NCBI RefSeq assembly: GCF_021278985.1
Contig: NZ_CP082833.1
Location: forward strand, 4,340,001 to 4,404,000
Origin: Citrobacter rodentium NBRC 105723 = DSM 16636
GTDB taxonomy: Bacteria > Pseudomonadota > Gammaproteobacteria > Enterobacterales > Enterobacteriaceae
DNA: 64,000 bases
Direction: 5' to 3'
Below, one piece after another: positions 28,166 through 38,459 of the stretch. The notes beneath the pieces are model-generated. The model was not told where the DNA came from, ran no database searches, and saw only the letters and a program-made list of their open reading frames with translations. A program made the position numbers and the translations under genes. The first letter of the stretch is position 1. Every line of letters begins with the position of its first letter.

Positions 28166-28181
28166 CTTGTATTATCCCTTC

Positions 28182-29341
<1,160 letters not shown>

Positions 29342-29364
29342 AATATGGTGGAAGGGATGAAAAA

Positions 29365-29384
29365 ACAGCGCCTGACGGCGCTGT
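29365..29384 (+). terminator. Stem-loop after the IS621-type recombinase gene
   Basis: Perfect 8-bp stem ACAGCGCC / GGCGCTGT with TGAC loop, 24 bp after the stop and inside the element's right end. No T run follows, so it may be a weak terminator or a structural feature of the right end. Confidence 0.5.
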
Positions 29385-29448
29385 GACTGGTATGCCTGCA
29401 ATCCGGTAAGGCGGAAAATAAAAAAGCTTGCAGGCGATAACAGTATCT

Positions 29449-29598
29449 ACGGGATCAATGCCACTTCATTGCCTGATGGCGCTACGCTTATCAGGCCTAC
29501 CGGTCAATGCCACTTCATTGCCTGATGGTGCTGCGCTTATCGCGCGTGGAGTGAAGGTCTGGGTAGGCCGGATAAGGCGGAACGCCGCCATCCGGCAA
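29449..29598 (+). repeat. REP units, right part of the flgN-murJ array
   Basis: After the right core the interrupted REP resumes (ACGGGATCAATGCC). Then come an intact REP with ATCAGGCCTAC (29470-29500), a third variant copy (29519-29545, ending CTTATCGCGCG) and an inverted REP (29563-29598, GTAGGCCGGATAAGGCGGAA). Direct and inverted copies make this a BIME-like cluster downstream of murJ. Confidence 0.87.
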
Positions 29599-29621
29599 TA
29601 AAAATACACCTGCCAATACAA

Positions 29622-31157
29622 CTACACCGTCCGGCGCGTGAACTCTTTAACCTTAAAGCCCAACACCGCCAGCGCGGCGAAATAGGCGGCGACACCGGCC
29701 AGCACCACCGCCATCAGGCGCAGCAGACGCCACGGCATTGTCCCCAGCGACCACGCGGGCATGATGTGCAACATCCCCACCAGCACCGCCGACATCACCA
29801 GCACCGCAATCACCAGCCGCGCAAAAAAGGCCCGCCAGCCCGGCTGCGGGGTAAAGATCCTCTGCTTACGCAGCTGCCAGTACAGCAGCGATGCGTTCAG
29901 GCAGGCGGCAAGACCAATCGACAGCGACAAACCGGCATGCTTCAACGGACCGATAAACGCCAGGTTCATTAACTGCGTCATAATCAACGTCACAATAGCA
30001 ATCTTCACCGGCGTTTTAATGTCCTGGCGGGAATAGAAGCCCGGCGCCAGCACCTTCACCACAATCAGCCCCATCAGCCCCACGGAATAAGCAATCAACG
30101 CCTTCTGGGTCATCAGAGCGTCAAAAGCGGTGAATTTACCATACTGAAACAGGGAAACGGTCAGCGGCCCGGAGAGGATCCCCAGCGCCACCGCGCTCGG
30201 CAGCGCCAGCAGGAAGCAAAGGCGTAGCCCCCAGTCCATCAGACGACAGTATTCATCGTGGTTGCCGCTGGCAAAGCTTTTCGACAACGACGGCAGCAGA
30301 ATAGTCCCCAGCGCCACGCCGAGCACGCCGGAAGGAAACTCCATCAGACGGTCGGCATAGTACATCCACGATACCGAACCGGAGGTAAGAAATGAGGCGA
30401 AGATGGTATTGATAATCAGCGAGATCTGACTCACCGAAACCCCGAGGATCGCAGGCCCCATCTGCTTAATCACCCGCATCGCCCCGGCGTCGCGGAAGTT
30501 AATGCGCGGCAGCACCAGCATACCGATTTTCTTCAGGTGCGGTAGCTGATAAACCAGCTGTAACACGCCGCCTGCGGTCACCGCCCAGGCCAGCGCCAGC
30601 ACCGGCGGGTTAAAATATGGCGCGGCAAACAGCGCGAAGCCAATCATGCTGATGTTGAGAAAGGTCGGCGCGAAGGCCGGGATCGAGAAGCGGTTCCAGG
30701 TATTGAGGATCGCCCCAACCAGCGAGGCCAGCGAAATCAGCAAAATGTAGGGAAAAGTGATTTGCAGCAGCCGGGTCGTCAGGGCGAATTTATCGGCGGT
30801 ATCGGCAAAACCGGGCGCCGTCACCATAATCACCCACGGCGCCGCCAGCATCCCGGCGACGGTGACGACGGCCAGCGCCAGCGTCAGCAATCCTGAGACA
30901 TAGGAGACAAAGATGCGGGTTGCCTCTTCCCCCTGCTTGCTTTTGTACTCGGCCAGAATCGGCACAAACGCCTGGGAGAACGCCCCTTCAGCAAAAATAC
31001 GGCGTAACAGGTTGGGTAACTTGAACGCCACAAAAAAGGCGTCGGTCGCCATCCCTGCGCCAAAGATTCTGGCGACAATCGCATCGCGCGCAAATCCAAG
31101 CACGCGCGAAAACATGGTCATTGAGCTGACGGCCGCCAGCGATTTTAATAAATTCAT
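29622..31157 (-). CDS. murJ: MurJ (MviN), lipid II flippase
   Basis: Essential inner-membrane MOP-superfamily flippase that moves lipid II to the periplasm for peptidoglycan synthesis. The 511-residue product starts MNLLKSLAAVSSMTMFSRVL. About 14 membrane segments and the conserved RVLGFARDAIVARIFGAG motif near the N terminus are visible. An in-frame start at 31175 would add six residues. In E. coli it follows mviM, as here. Confidence 0.96.
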   Translation of the reverse strand: MNLLKSLAAVSSMTMFSRVLGFARDAIVARIFGAGMATDAFFVAFKLPNLLRRIFAEGAFSQAFVPILAEYKSKQGEEATRIFVSYVSGLLTLALAVVTVAGMLAAPWVIMVTAPGFADTADKFALTTRLLQITFPYILLISLASLVGAILNTWNRFSIPAFAPTFLNISMIGFALFAAPYFNPPVLALAWAVTAGGVLQLVYQLPHLKKIGMLVLPRINFRDAGAMRVIKQMGPAILGVSVSQISLIINTIFASFLTSGSVSWMYYADRLMEFPSGVLGVALGTILLPSLSKSFASGNHDEYCRLMDWGLRLCFLLALPSAVALGILSGPLTVSLFQYGKFTAFDALMTQKALIAYSVGLMGLIVVKVLAPGFYSRQDIKTPVKIAIVTLIMTQLMNLAFIGPLKHAGLSLSIGLAACLNASLLYWQLRKQRIFTPQPGWRAFFARLVIAVLVMSAVLVGMLHIMPAWSLGTMPWRLLRLMAVVLAGVAAYFAALAVLGFKVKEFTRRTV

Positions 31158-31269
31158 GTCTTGTTGATTCCACACCCTACGGCAAAACGCCTGCAGTGCA
31201 GGCGTTGGAAGAGAGGCGCATAGTCTACCGTGATTAAGCTGAATTACTACCGCCAGATGTTACAGGCCA

Positions 31270-32191
31270 TTATTCGCTCATCGCCTCGCGCCACAGCTTT
31301 TCCACGATGCGCTGAGCGAAAATCGCCTGCTCGCCGGCGGTTTCAGGAATCGTCTGGTTTTGCACGCAGTTGATGAAATGCCACGCACAGCCGGTAAAGC
31401 CGCGTTGTTCGAGCGTGCTTTGCCAGCCGGGAACCGGCTTCTGCACCACGCCCTGCCCGCGCTCTTCGCGCCATTCGCGCATGTCGGTGACGTCAATCAG
31501 GCCGCCGTCGGTCACCGCGCACGCACTCCCGCTGACTTCCCGCCCGGCGATGCATACTGGTGGTAATTTGCAGCTGGCTGGTCGCAAAATGGTGTTCGGC
31601 ATACAGCATCTCGCCGGCCTCACTGGTGAGCATTGTGCCGCTGCTGAGCGCGGCGCTGTCGCCCGCCAGCCATAGCGCGGTGTCGACAACGTGCAGATAG
31701 TCATCCAGCAGCGTGAAGCGCAGATCGTGCGGCCCTACGCTGTCGGCGCGGTGTTTATCCATCCGCAGCGAGGCGGCATTGCCCAGGCTGGCTTTCAGCT
31801 CGCGGTAAAGCGGCGCAAAGCGACGGTTAAAGCCGACCATCAGCGTCAGCTTTTTCTTCGCCGCCAGCGCCACCAGCCGTTCGGCATCGTGCAGATTTTC
31901 CGCCAGCGGCTTGTCGACGCAGACATGCACCCCCGCATTCAGCAGTTCGCTGACCACGGCATAATGGCTGGCGGTGCTTGAGTGGACAAAGACGGCGTCG
32001 CACTGCGCCGCCAGATTAGCGAGCGAACTGGCATACGTCATCCGCCAGGTCTGGCAGATTTTCTCCGCCTTTTCGCGCGAAGGCGACCAGGCGCCCTGTA
32101 ACGTCCAGTCGCTGGCGGCGCCAAGCACCGGCAGCCAGGCCTTTTGCGCAATGCCGCCCAGTCCGACCACCCCGATACGTAATTTATTCAC
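31270..32191 (-). pseudogene. mviM: MviM (YceM), Gfo/Idh/MocA-type oxidoreductase, frameshifted
   Basis: Predicted NAD(P)-dependent oxidoreductase of unknown substrate. From a GTG at 32191 the frame reads KLRIGVVGLGGIAQKAWLPV (Rossmann GxGxxA-like start) and VDKPLAENLHDAE through to GSQRECVRG. It then runs into a stop near 31493. The E. coli-like continuation (AVTDGGLIDVTDMREW... REAMSE) is in another frame down to 31270. The total span is 922 nt, two fewer than the 924 of the 307-residue E. coli gene. This points to loss of a CG dinucleotide near 31514-31524 in a GTGCGTGCGCGG-type tract. Confidence 0.85.
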
Positions 32192-32840
32192 GTGACTCTC
32201 CCGGGTGCGCCAGCAGTGAGGCAATCTGCTGCTTCAGCTCTGCGACTTCCGCTTCCAGCGCCTCAACCCGCGCCTGCAAATCGCCGCCCCCTGTTGGTGA
32301 CGCGACCACAGCCAGCGCCTGCTCATCCACCTCGCCGCAGAACAGATGCATATAGCGGCTTTCGCGCTTGCCCGGCTCACGCGCCAGACGCACAACGTAA
32401 GGGCCATCCTCGCGCGTCGCCAGCCGCTCCAGCGTCGCCTCCACCTCCGCCATATCGCTGAACTCATGCATCCGTGAAGCGCGGCTGCGCAGTTCACCCG
32501 GCGTCTGCGCCCCGCGCAGCAGCAGCGTGGCGATCAGCGCAACCTCAGCTGCACTCAGCTTCAGGTCGCCAAACTCCGAATTACAGAAACGCTGTTCATA
32601 TTTCGTCACCCGGTTGCCAAAGCCGCTGACCGTACGCAGAAAGTGGCGCTTCACCAGATTATCAAGCTGCTCCTGCACCTCCTGCTCCGTCAGATTCATT
32701 ACCGGCTCGCGGTTGGTTTTCTGATTGCAGGCGGTGACCACGCCGTTGACGGAAAGAGGATACTGTTCGGGCGTGGTGACCTGTTTTTCCAGCAGGCAGC
32801 CAATCACGCGAGCTTCCGTGGCGGTTAATTCATATTTCAT
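32184..32840 (-). CDS. yceH: YceH, UPF0502 (DUF480) family protein
   Basis: Conserved 218-residue protein of unknown function; E. coli YceH has 215. It has a winged-helix DUF480 fold in two repeats (CLLEKQVTTPEQYPLSVN; LLLRGAQTPGELRSR) and a C-terminal coiled coil (ARVEALEAEVAELKQQ). Its 3' end overlaps the mviM start by 8 bp, and it follows rimJ by 10 bp, the E. coli rimJ-yceH-mviM-murJ order. Confidence 0.93.
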   Translation of the reverse strand: MKYELTATEARVIGCLLEKQVTTPEQYPLSVNGVVTACNQKTNREPVMNLTEQEVQEQLDNLVKRHFLRTVSGFGNRVTKYEQRFCNSEFGDLKLSAAEVALIATLLLRGAQTPGELRSRASRMHEFSDMAEVEATLERLATREDGPYVVRLAREPGKRESRYMHLFCGEVDEQALAVVASPTGGGDLQARVEALEAEVAELKQQIASLLAHPGESRE

Positions 32841-32850
32841 TATTCTCTCC

Positions 32851-33435
32851 TCACCGACCGGGGGTCCATTCCGTTGTCGTTAACGCCGTCAGCACGTGGT
32901 CGCGCCATTGTCCGTCAATCAACAGATAATCTTTGGCGTACCCCTCTTTGACAAAGCCAAGTCGCGCCAGTAAATCGCCGCTGCGTTTATTGTGCGGCAT
33001 GTAGTTCGCCATAATGCGATGAATATGCTGCGTGCGCTGCATGTAGCGGATGGCGGCGGTAAGCGCTTCGAACATCAACCCCTGCCCCTGCCATTTTTGC
33101 CCGATGGAATAGCCCAGATAGCAGGCGTGGAATGAACCGCGCACCACGTTAGAGAAGTTCGCCACGCCGATAATCTCTTTTTCGTCCGGGTCGAGCAGCG
33201 CGAAATAGAAAGCGGAACCTTGTTTGTGAAACTCGGCAATCATGCTCAACCGCGCCTGCCAGCCGGAAGGATAGCAGTGGCTCTCATCACGAATCGGTTC
33301 CCAGGGCTTTAAAAAATGACGATTTTCCGCGTAATAGTCCGCCAGACGCCAGGCATCACGCTCATGCACCAGACGCACGACCAGCCGGTCTGTGGTTAAG
33401 CGCACTTTTGGCACGTTACTGCGATAGCCAAACAT
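32851..33435 (-). CDS. rimJ: RimJ, ribosomal protein S5 N-acetyltransferase
   Basis: GNAT enzyme that acetylates the N-terminal alanine of ribosomal protein S5. The start MFGYRSNVPKVRL at 33435 gives 194 residues, the E. coli length. The acetyl-CoA-binding region (YSIGQKWQGQGLMFEAL) is conserved. It is first of the rimJ-yceH-mviM-murJ series, and divergent from mdtH. Confidence 0.95.
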   Translation of the reverse strand: MFGYRSNVPKVRLTTDRLVVRLVHERDAWRLADYYAENRHFLKPWEPIRDESHCYPSGWQARLSMIAEFHKQGSAFYFALLDPDEKEIIGVANFSNVVRGSFHACYLGYSIGQKWQGQGLMFEALTAAIRYMQRTQHIHRIMANYMPHNKRSGDLLARLGFVKEGYAKDYLLIDGQWRDHVLTALTTTEWTPGR

Positions 33436-33696
33436 ATTTGATTTCAACTCCTTATCCGAATCGCCGTTTCACCCTGATTCACTTACTATACCTGCGCTAA
33501 AGCACCCTGTGAAAAGCACAGATTGCCATTTTTTGAATTATTTCCGCATTTTGATGAAAACTCTCTATCAAGATGGACTTTTGATAAAAAAATATTGTCC
33601 CGGACAGGGTGGGCAAAAAGAAAGCAAAGCCGCAGAATAGAGTCTTCTTCGCTTTATATACTCCGGATACTTCGAGTATTTTCCCGGGAGGGGAAA

Positions 33697-34906
33697 ATGT
33701 CGCGCACCTCGCAGGCCAGGAACCTGGGTAAATACTTCCTGCTTATCGATAATATGCTCGTCGTGCTGGGCTTCTTCGTGGTGTTTCCGCTGATCTCCAT
33801 CCGCTTTGTCGACCAGATGGGCTGGGCCGCGGTGATGGTCGGTATTGCGCTTGGCCTGCGCCAGTTTATTCAGCAGGGGCTGGGGATTTTCGGCGGCGCG
33901 ATTGCCGATCGCTTCGGCGCGAAGCCGATGATCGTCACCGGTATGCTGATGCGTGCCGCCGGGTTTGCCACGATGGGGATCGCCCATGAGCCCTGGCTGC
34001 TGTGGTTCTCCTGTTTTCTCTCCGGACTCGGCGGTACGCTGTTCGATCCGCCCCGCTCTGCGCTGGTGGTGAAACTGATTCGTCCGCAGCAGCGCGGGCG
34101 CTTCTTTTCCCTGCTGATGATGCAGGACAGCGCGGGCGCGGTCATCGGCGCGCTGTTAGGCAGCTGGCTGTTGCAGTATGACTTCCGTCTGGTGTGCGCC
34201 GTCGGCGCGGTGCTGTTTGTCCTTTGCGCCGCCTTTAACGGCCTGGCTGCTGCCCGCCTGGAAGCTTTCTACCGTGCGCATTCCGGTACGCGAAGGCATG
34301 CGCCGCGTACTCAGCGACCGGCGCTTTGTCACCTATGTGCTTACGCTGGCGGGATACTATATGCTGGCGGTACAGGTGATGCTGATGCTGCCGATTATGG
34401 TCAACGACATCGCCGGTTCGCCGTCGGCAGTGAAGTGGATGTACGCCATTGAAGCCTGCCTGTCGCTGACGCTGCTCTACCCGATCGCCCGCTGGAGCGA
34501 GAAACGGTTTCGCCTTGAGCACCGGCTGATGGCCGGGCTGCTGCTGATGTCGCTGAGCATGTTGCCGGTCGGGATGGTCAGCGATTTACAGCAGCTGTTC
34601 ACCCTGATCTGCACCTTCTATATCGGTTCGATTATCGCCGAACCGGCGCGCGAAACGCTGAGCGCCTCGCTGGCGGACGCCAGGGCGCGCGGCAGCTATA
34701 TGGGCTTCAGCCGTCTCGGGTTAGCCATCGGCGGCGCAGTCGGTTATATCGGCGGCGGCTGGCTGTTTGATATGGGGAAAATGCTCCACCAGCCGGAGCT
34801 GCCGTGGATGATGCTGGGCATTATTGGCGGCATCACCTTTCTCGCCCTGGGCTGGCAGTTCAGCCACAAGCGCACGCCGCGCGGGATGCTCGAACCGGGC
34901 GCCTGA
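33697..34906 (+). pseudogene. mdtH: MdtH, MFS multidrug transporter, frameshifted
   Basis: MFS efflux protein linked in E. coli to quinolone resistance. From the ATG at 33697 (MSRTSQARNLGKYFLL, preceded by GGGAGGGGAAA) the frame matches MdtH to about residue 181 (VLCAAFN). It then runs out of frame to a stop near 34452. The remaining MdtH sequence (AWLLPAWKLSTVR... to the C terminus at 34906) continues in the next frame. The span is 1210 nt, one more than the 1209 of the 402-codon E. coli gene. An extra G near 34240-34241 explains it. The N-terminal fragment would hold only about half the membrane helices. Confidence 0.87.
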
Positions 34907-34969
34907 TTTGATACCCGCTCGTCTCTCCTCCATACTGACAGAGAACTGCCAGTAAAATGGAGGAGAGAC

Positions 34970-35617
34970 GTGAAGCTTTATATTTACGATCATTGCCCTT
35001 TCTGCGTTAAAGCCCGCATGATTTTCGGCCTCAAAAACATCCCTGTCGAACTGAACGTCCTGGCCAACGACGACGCTGACACGCCAACGCGGATGGTGGG
35101 ACAGAAAATGGTGCCAATTCTGCAAAAAGACGACAGCCGCTACATGGCTGAAAGCATGGATATCGTCCATTATGTCGACAAGAGTGATGGCAAACCGCTG
35201 CTGACCGGCAAGCAAAATCCGGCGATTGCAGAGTGGCTGCGAAAAGTGAACGGCTATGCCAATCAGCTGCTGCTGCCGCGCTTTGCTCAATCCGCCTTCG
35301 ACGAATTTTCCACGCCGTCGGCCCGCCGCTATTTTATTGATAAAAAAGAGGCGACGATTGGCAGTTTTGCCGACCATCTGGCCCACTCCGCGGGGCTGAC
35401 TAAAAAAATCAGCGACGACCTGCGCGCGCTGGATAAGCTCATCGTTCAACCCAACGCCGTGAACGGCGAACTGTCGGAAGATGACTTTCAGCTCTTTCCT
35501 TTGCTTCGCAACCTGACGCTGGTGTCGGGCGTCACCTGGCCGACGCGGGTGGCGGACTATCGCGATAATATGGCGAAGCAGACGCAGGTGAATCTGTTAT
35601 CGTCGATGGCGATATAA
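34970..35617 (+). CDS. grxB: GrxB, glutaredoxin 2
   Basis: Glutathione-dependent disulfide oxidoreductase with a GST-like fold. The 215 residues equal the E. coli length. The N-terminal thioredoxin-like domain carries the CPFC active site (YDHCPFCVKAR, Cys9 and Cys12) and the cis-proline region VPIL; an all-helical C-terminal domain follows. It is downstream of mdtH, the E. coli order. Confidence 0.96.
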   Translation: MKLYIYDHCPFCVKARMIFGLKNIPVELNVLANDDADTPTRMVGQKMVPILQKDDSRYMAESMDIVHYVDKSDGKPLLTGKQNPAIAEWLRKVNGYANQLLLPRFAQSAFDEFSTPSARRYFIDKKEATIGSFADHLAHSAGLTKKISDDLRALDKLIVQPNAVNGELSEDDFQLFPLLRNLTLVSGVTWPTRVADYRDNMAKQTQVNLLSSMAI

Positions 35618-35744
35618 CCTTCGCGGGCGGCGGCGTTACTACAGCCGCCGCTATTTTCGGTTTTTTCTACTGGCGCGAATTACGCTGGTGCCGCATGCTG
35701 CTTTCTGTCAGGATCGTGACGAATGCATCATGTTGAGGAAATTC

Positions 35745-36305
35745 ATGAAGAAGATTTTTTTTGCCGCTGCGCTGATGGTTGGCGGCCTGCTGGTCGGCTG
35801 TAACCAGCTCACGCAGTACACCGTAAGCGAACAGGAAATTAATCAGGCGCTTGAAAAGCATAACCGCTTTGCCAAAGACATCGGTCTGCCGGGCGTTGCG
35901 GACGCGCATATTGTCCTGAATAACCTGGCCAGCCAGATCGGACGTGAAGAGCCGAACAAAGTCACCCTGACCGGCGATGCCAGCCTGGATATGAACTCCC
36001 TCTTTGGCAGCCAGAAAGCGACGATGAAGCTGAAGCTAAAGGCGCTGCCGGTATTTAACAAAGAGAAAGGGGCAATCTTCCTCCAGGAGATGGAGGTGGT
36101 GGATGCTACCGTCACGCCGGAAAAAATGCAGACCGTGATGCAAACGCTGATGCCCTATCTGAATCAGTCGCTGCGCAACTATTTTAATCAGCAACCGGCT
36201 TACGTTCTGCGCGAAGATGGCAGCGAAGGCGAAGCGATGGCGAAGAAATACGCCAAAGGCATTGAAGTGAAGCCGGGCGAAATCGTCATCCCGTTTACCG
36301 ATTAA
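35745..36305 (+). CDS. yceB: YceB, DUF1439 lipoprotein
   Basis: Predicted lipoprotein of 186 residues. The start at 35745 (MKKIFFAAALMVGG) gives a signal peptide ending in the lipobox LLVGC (Cys19). The mature part is a DUF1439 domain like E. coli YceB. An upstream in-frame ATG at 35688 would bury the signal peptide and is less likely. Function unknown; probably envelope-associated. Confidence 0.93.
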   Translation: MKKIFFAAALMVGGLLVGCNQLTQYTVSEQEINQALEKHNRFAKDIGLPGVADAHIVLNNLASQIGREEPNKVTLTGDASLDMNSLFGSQKATMKLKLKALPVFNKEKGAIFLQEMEVVDATVTPEKMQTVMQTLMPYLNQSLRNYFNQQPAYVLREDGSEGEAMAKKYAKGIEVKPGEIVIPFTD

Positions 36306-36311
36306 AACAAT

Positions 36312-36335
36312 AAGGGCGCGACTGCGCCCTTTTTT
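36312..36335 (+). terminator. yceB terminator
   Basis: Stem AAGGGCGC / GCGCCCTT with a 4-base loop and a following T run. It lies 7 bp after the yceB stop and just ahead of the pyrC operator. Confidence 0.88.
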
Positions 36336-36343
36336 ACGTGCAA

Positions 36344-36359
36344 ACGAAAACGTTTCCGC
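36344..36359 (+). promoter_or_regulatory. PurR operator of pyrC
   Basis: ACGAAAACGTTTCCGC, close to the PurR operator known upstream of E. coli pyrC and centred on a CG dinucleotide as expected. It implies repression by PurR with hypoxanthine or guanine. Confidence 0.7.
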
Positions 36360-36372
36360 TTATCCTTGGTTT

Positions 36373-36398
36373 CCGGCAAAAATGACACCCTCAGCCGG
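36373..36398 (+). promoter_or_regulatory. pyrC leader hairpin covering the ribosome-binding site
   Basis: CCGGC (36373-36377) can pair with GCCGG (36394-36398), which overlaps the GGAG ribosome-binding sequence before the pyrC ATG. In E. coli this hairpin forms only when transcription starts at the C favoured by high CTP, giving pyrimidine control. The same arrangement is visible here. Confidence 0.7.
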
Positions 36399-36407
36399 AG
36401 CATATTG

Positions 36408-37454
36408 ATGACAGCACCCTCCCAGGTTTTAAAGATCCGCCGCCCAGACGACTGGCACCTTCACCTCCGCGATGGCGACATGCTGCAAACGGTCGTGCCG
36501 TATACCAGCGAAATTTACGCGCGCGCCATTGTGATGCCAAACCTGGCGCCGCCAGTTACCACGGTTGACGCCGCTATCGCTTACCGCCAGCGCATTCTCG
36601 ACGCCGTCCCGGCCGGTCATACTTTTACCCCGCTGATGACCTGCTATTTAACCGACACCCTGAATCCGGATGAACTGGAGCGCGGCTTTCGCGAAGGCGT
36701 GTTTACCGCGGCAAAACTGTATCCGGCAAATGCCACCACCAACTCCAGCCACGGCGTAACCTCCATTGATGCCATTATGCCGGTGCTGGAGCGGATGGAA
36801 AAACTCGGCATGCCGCTGCTGGTGCATGGCGAGGTTACCCATGCAGAGATTGATATTTTTGACCGCGAAGCGCGTTTTATCGAGACGGTAATGGAACCGC
36901 TGCGCCAGCGTCTGCCCGCGCTGAAAGTGGTTTTTGAGCATATCACCACCAAAGACGCCGCAGAGTATGTCCGCGACAGTAATGAACTGCTGGCGGCGAC
37001 AATCACGCCGCAGCATTTGATGTTTAATCGTAACCACATGCTGGTCGGCGGTATTCGTCCCCATCTGTACTGCCTGCCGATCCTCAAGCGCAACGTGCAC
37101 CAGCAGGCGCTGCGCGAACTGGTCGCCAGCGGCTTTGAGCGCGCATTTCTCGGCACCGACTCGGCGCCGCACGCCCGTCATCGCAAAGAGTCAGGCTGCG
37201 GCTGCGCGGGCTGCTTTAACGCGCCGACGGCGCTGGCCAGCTACGCCAGCGTGTTTGAGGAAATGAACGCCCTGGCGCATTTTGAAGCGTTCTGCTCTCT
37301 GAACGGGCCGCGCTTCTATGGCCTGCCGGTCAATGAAACCTTTGTTGAACTGGTACGTGAAGAACAGCAGGTGCCCGAAAGCATTCGCGTCGCCGACGAT
37401 ACGCTGGTTCCCTTCCTCGGCGGAGAAACGCTGCGCTGGTCGGTGAAAGCCTAA
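36408..37454 (+). CDS. pyrC: PyrC, dihydroorotase
   Basis: Zinc amidohydrolase converting carbamoyl-aspartate to dihydroorotate in pyrimidine synthesis. The start MTAPSQVLKIRRPDDWH at 36408 gives 348 residues, the E. coli length. Metal ligands are visible in DWHLHLRDG (HxH), the carboxylated lysine in AAKLYPANAT, and the catalytic Asp in FLGTDSAPHARH. Regulation by PurR and by the leader hairpin is suggested by the upstream sites. Confidence 0.97.
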   Translation: MTAPSQVLKIRRPDDWHLHLRDGDMLQTVVPYTSEIYARAIVMPNLAPPVTTVDAAIAYRQRILDAVPAGHTFTPLMTCYLTDTLNPDELERGFREGVFTAAKLYPANATTNSSHGVTSIDAIMPVLERMEKLGMPLLVHGEVTHAEIDIFDREARFIETVMEPLRQRLPALKVVFEHITTKDAAEYVRDSNELLAATITPQHLMFNRNHMLVGGIRPHLYCLPILKRNVHQQALRELVASGFERAFLGTDSAPHARHRKESGCGCAGCFNAPTALASYASVFEEMNALAHFEAFCSLNGPRFYGLPVNETFVELVREEQQVPESIRVADDTLVPFLGGETLRWSVKA

Positions 37455-37492
37455 AAAAAACCGCGCCGCCTGTTGTAAGCTGGCTTAATTAA

Positions 37493-37508
37493 CTGTATAA
37501 ATAACCAG
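37493..37508 (+). promoter_or_regulatory. LexA box of dinI
   Basis: CTGTATAAATAACCAG fits CTG-N10-CAG with the E. coli dinI sequence. It is 21 bp before the dinI ATG, so it would overlap the promoter and make dinI an SOS gene. Confidence 0.88.
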
Positions 37509-37529
37509 TATATTCAACAGGGGGCGATT

Positions 37530-37775
37530 ATGCGTATTGAAGTCACCATTGCTAAAACTTCACCTTTGCCTGCTGGCGCGATTGACGCGCTGGCGGAAGA
37601 ACTCTCTCGTCGTATTACCCACCACTTCCCCGATAACGACGGTAACGTCACCGTGCGTTATGCCGCTGCGAATAATTTGTCCGTCATCGGCGCGACAAAA
37701 GAAGATAAACAGCGTATCAGCGAAATTCTCCAGGAAACCTGGGAAAGCGCCGATGACTGGTTCATTACAGAATAA
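37530..37775 (+). CDS. dinI: DinI, SOS modulator of RecA
   Basis: An 81-residue acidic protein that binds RecA filaments and modulates LexA and UmuD cleavage. Sequence and length match E. coli DinI (MRIEVTIAKTSPLPAGAIDAL; C-terminal acidic helix ETWESADDWFITE). A LexA box lies just upstream and a strong terminator downstream, so it is a single-gene SOS unit. Confidence 0.96.
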   Translation: MRIEVTIAKTSPLPAGAIDALAEELSRRITHHFPDNDGNVTVRYAAANNLSVIGATKEDKQRISEILQETWESADDWFITE

Positions 37776-37797
37776 AAAGCTCTGCCGTTGTGTTTTT

Positions 37798-37820
37798 GCC
37801 GGGTCGCCCCGGCTTTTTTA
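37798..37820 (+). terminator. dinI terminator
   Basis: Hairpin GCCGGG-TCG-CCCCGGC followed by a run of seven T, 23 bp after the dinI stop. The rest of the gap to bssS (to 38090) is AT-rich, consistent with the bssS promoter region, and shows no gene. Confidence 0.88.
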
Positions 37821-38090
37821 AATTATGCCGCCCCGCTGGCAGCGCGCCGGTGAATAAATCGTCAAATGGTTATAATTTCAGCTATCATCAAAATAACTGC
37901 ATAACATACTTAAAATTAATGAATAAACTGGTGATTAATTATCCGCAAAACTCTTAAAATGCAGAAATTATCCTCTTCCCTCTTTAAATTTTCGCTGGAT
38001 ACCCTTATTTATTGATATACTGAAGTTGCTTCAGATAAAACGCATTGAACCTCGAAAGCCGTTGTCTTGTAACACGAATTAGGGGGCATG

Positions 38091-38345
38091 ATGGAAAAAA
38101 ATAATGAAGTCATTCAGACTCATCCGCTTGTGGGATGGGACATCAGCACCGTAGACAGCTATGACGCGCTGATGCTGCGTTTGCACTACCAGACCCCAAA
38201 TCGCTCTGAAACGGACGAAACGGAAATAGGTCAAACGCTCTGGTTAACCACCGATGTTGCCAGACAATTCATTTCGATATTAGAAGCGGGTATCGCTAAA
38301 ATTGAATCCGGCGACTACCAGGAAAATGAGTACCGTCGTCATTAA
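38091..38345 (+). CDS. bssS: BssS (YceP), biofilm regulator
   Basis: Small protein of 84 residues, linked in E. coli to biofilm formation through indole and AI-2 signalling. It matches E. coli BssS along its length (MEKNNEVIQTHPLVGWDIS; ends NEYRRH). Two adjacent ATG codons follow AGGGGGC; I took the second because it gives the E. coli N terminus. Molecular activity unknown. Confidence 0.92.
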   Translation: MEKNNEVIQTHPLVGWDISTVDSYDALMLRLHYQTPNRSETDETEIGQTLWLTTDVARQFISILEAGIAKIESGDYQENEYRRH

Positions 38346-38367
38346 CGAGACGGTTATATCACTCAAA

Positions 38368-38388
38368 AAGGCACCTTCACGGTGCCTT
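38368..38388 (+). terminator. bssS terminator
   Basis: Stem AAGGCACC / GGTGCCTT with a 5-base loop and a short T run, 22 bp after bssS. Confidence 0.7.
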
Positions 38389-38459
38389 TGCCATTTCCGG
38401 GTTGTATAACCCGGTTCACTTAATTACTCTGCATTTATCGCGACAGCAGAGAGAAACCG

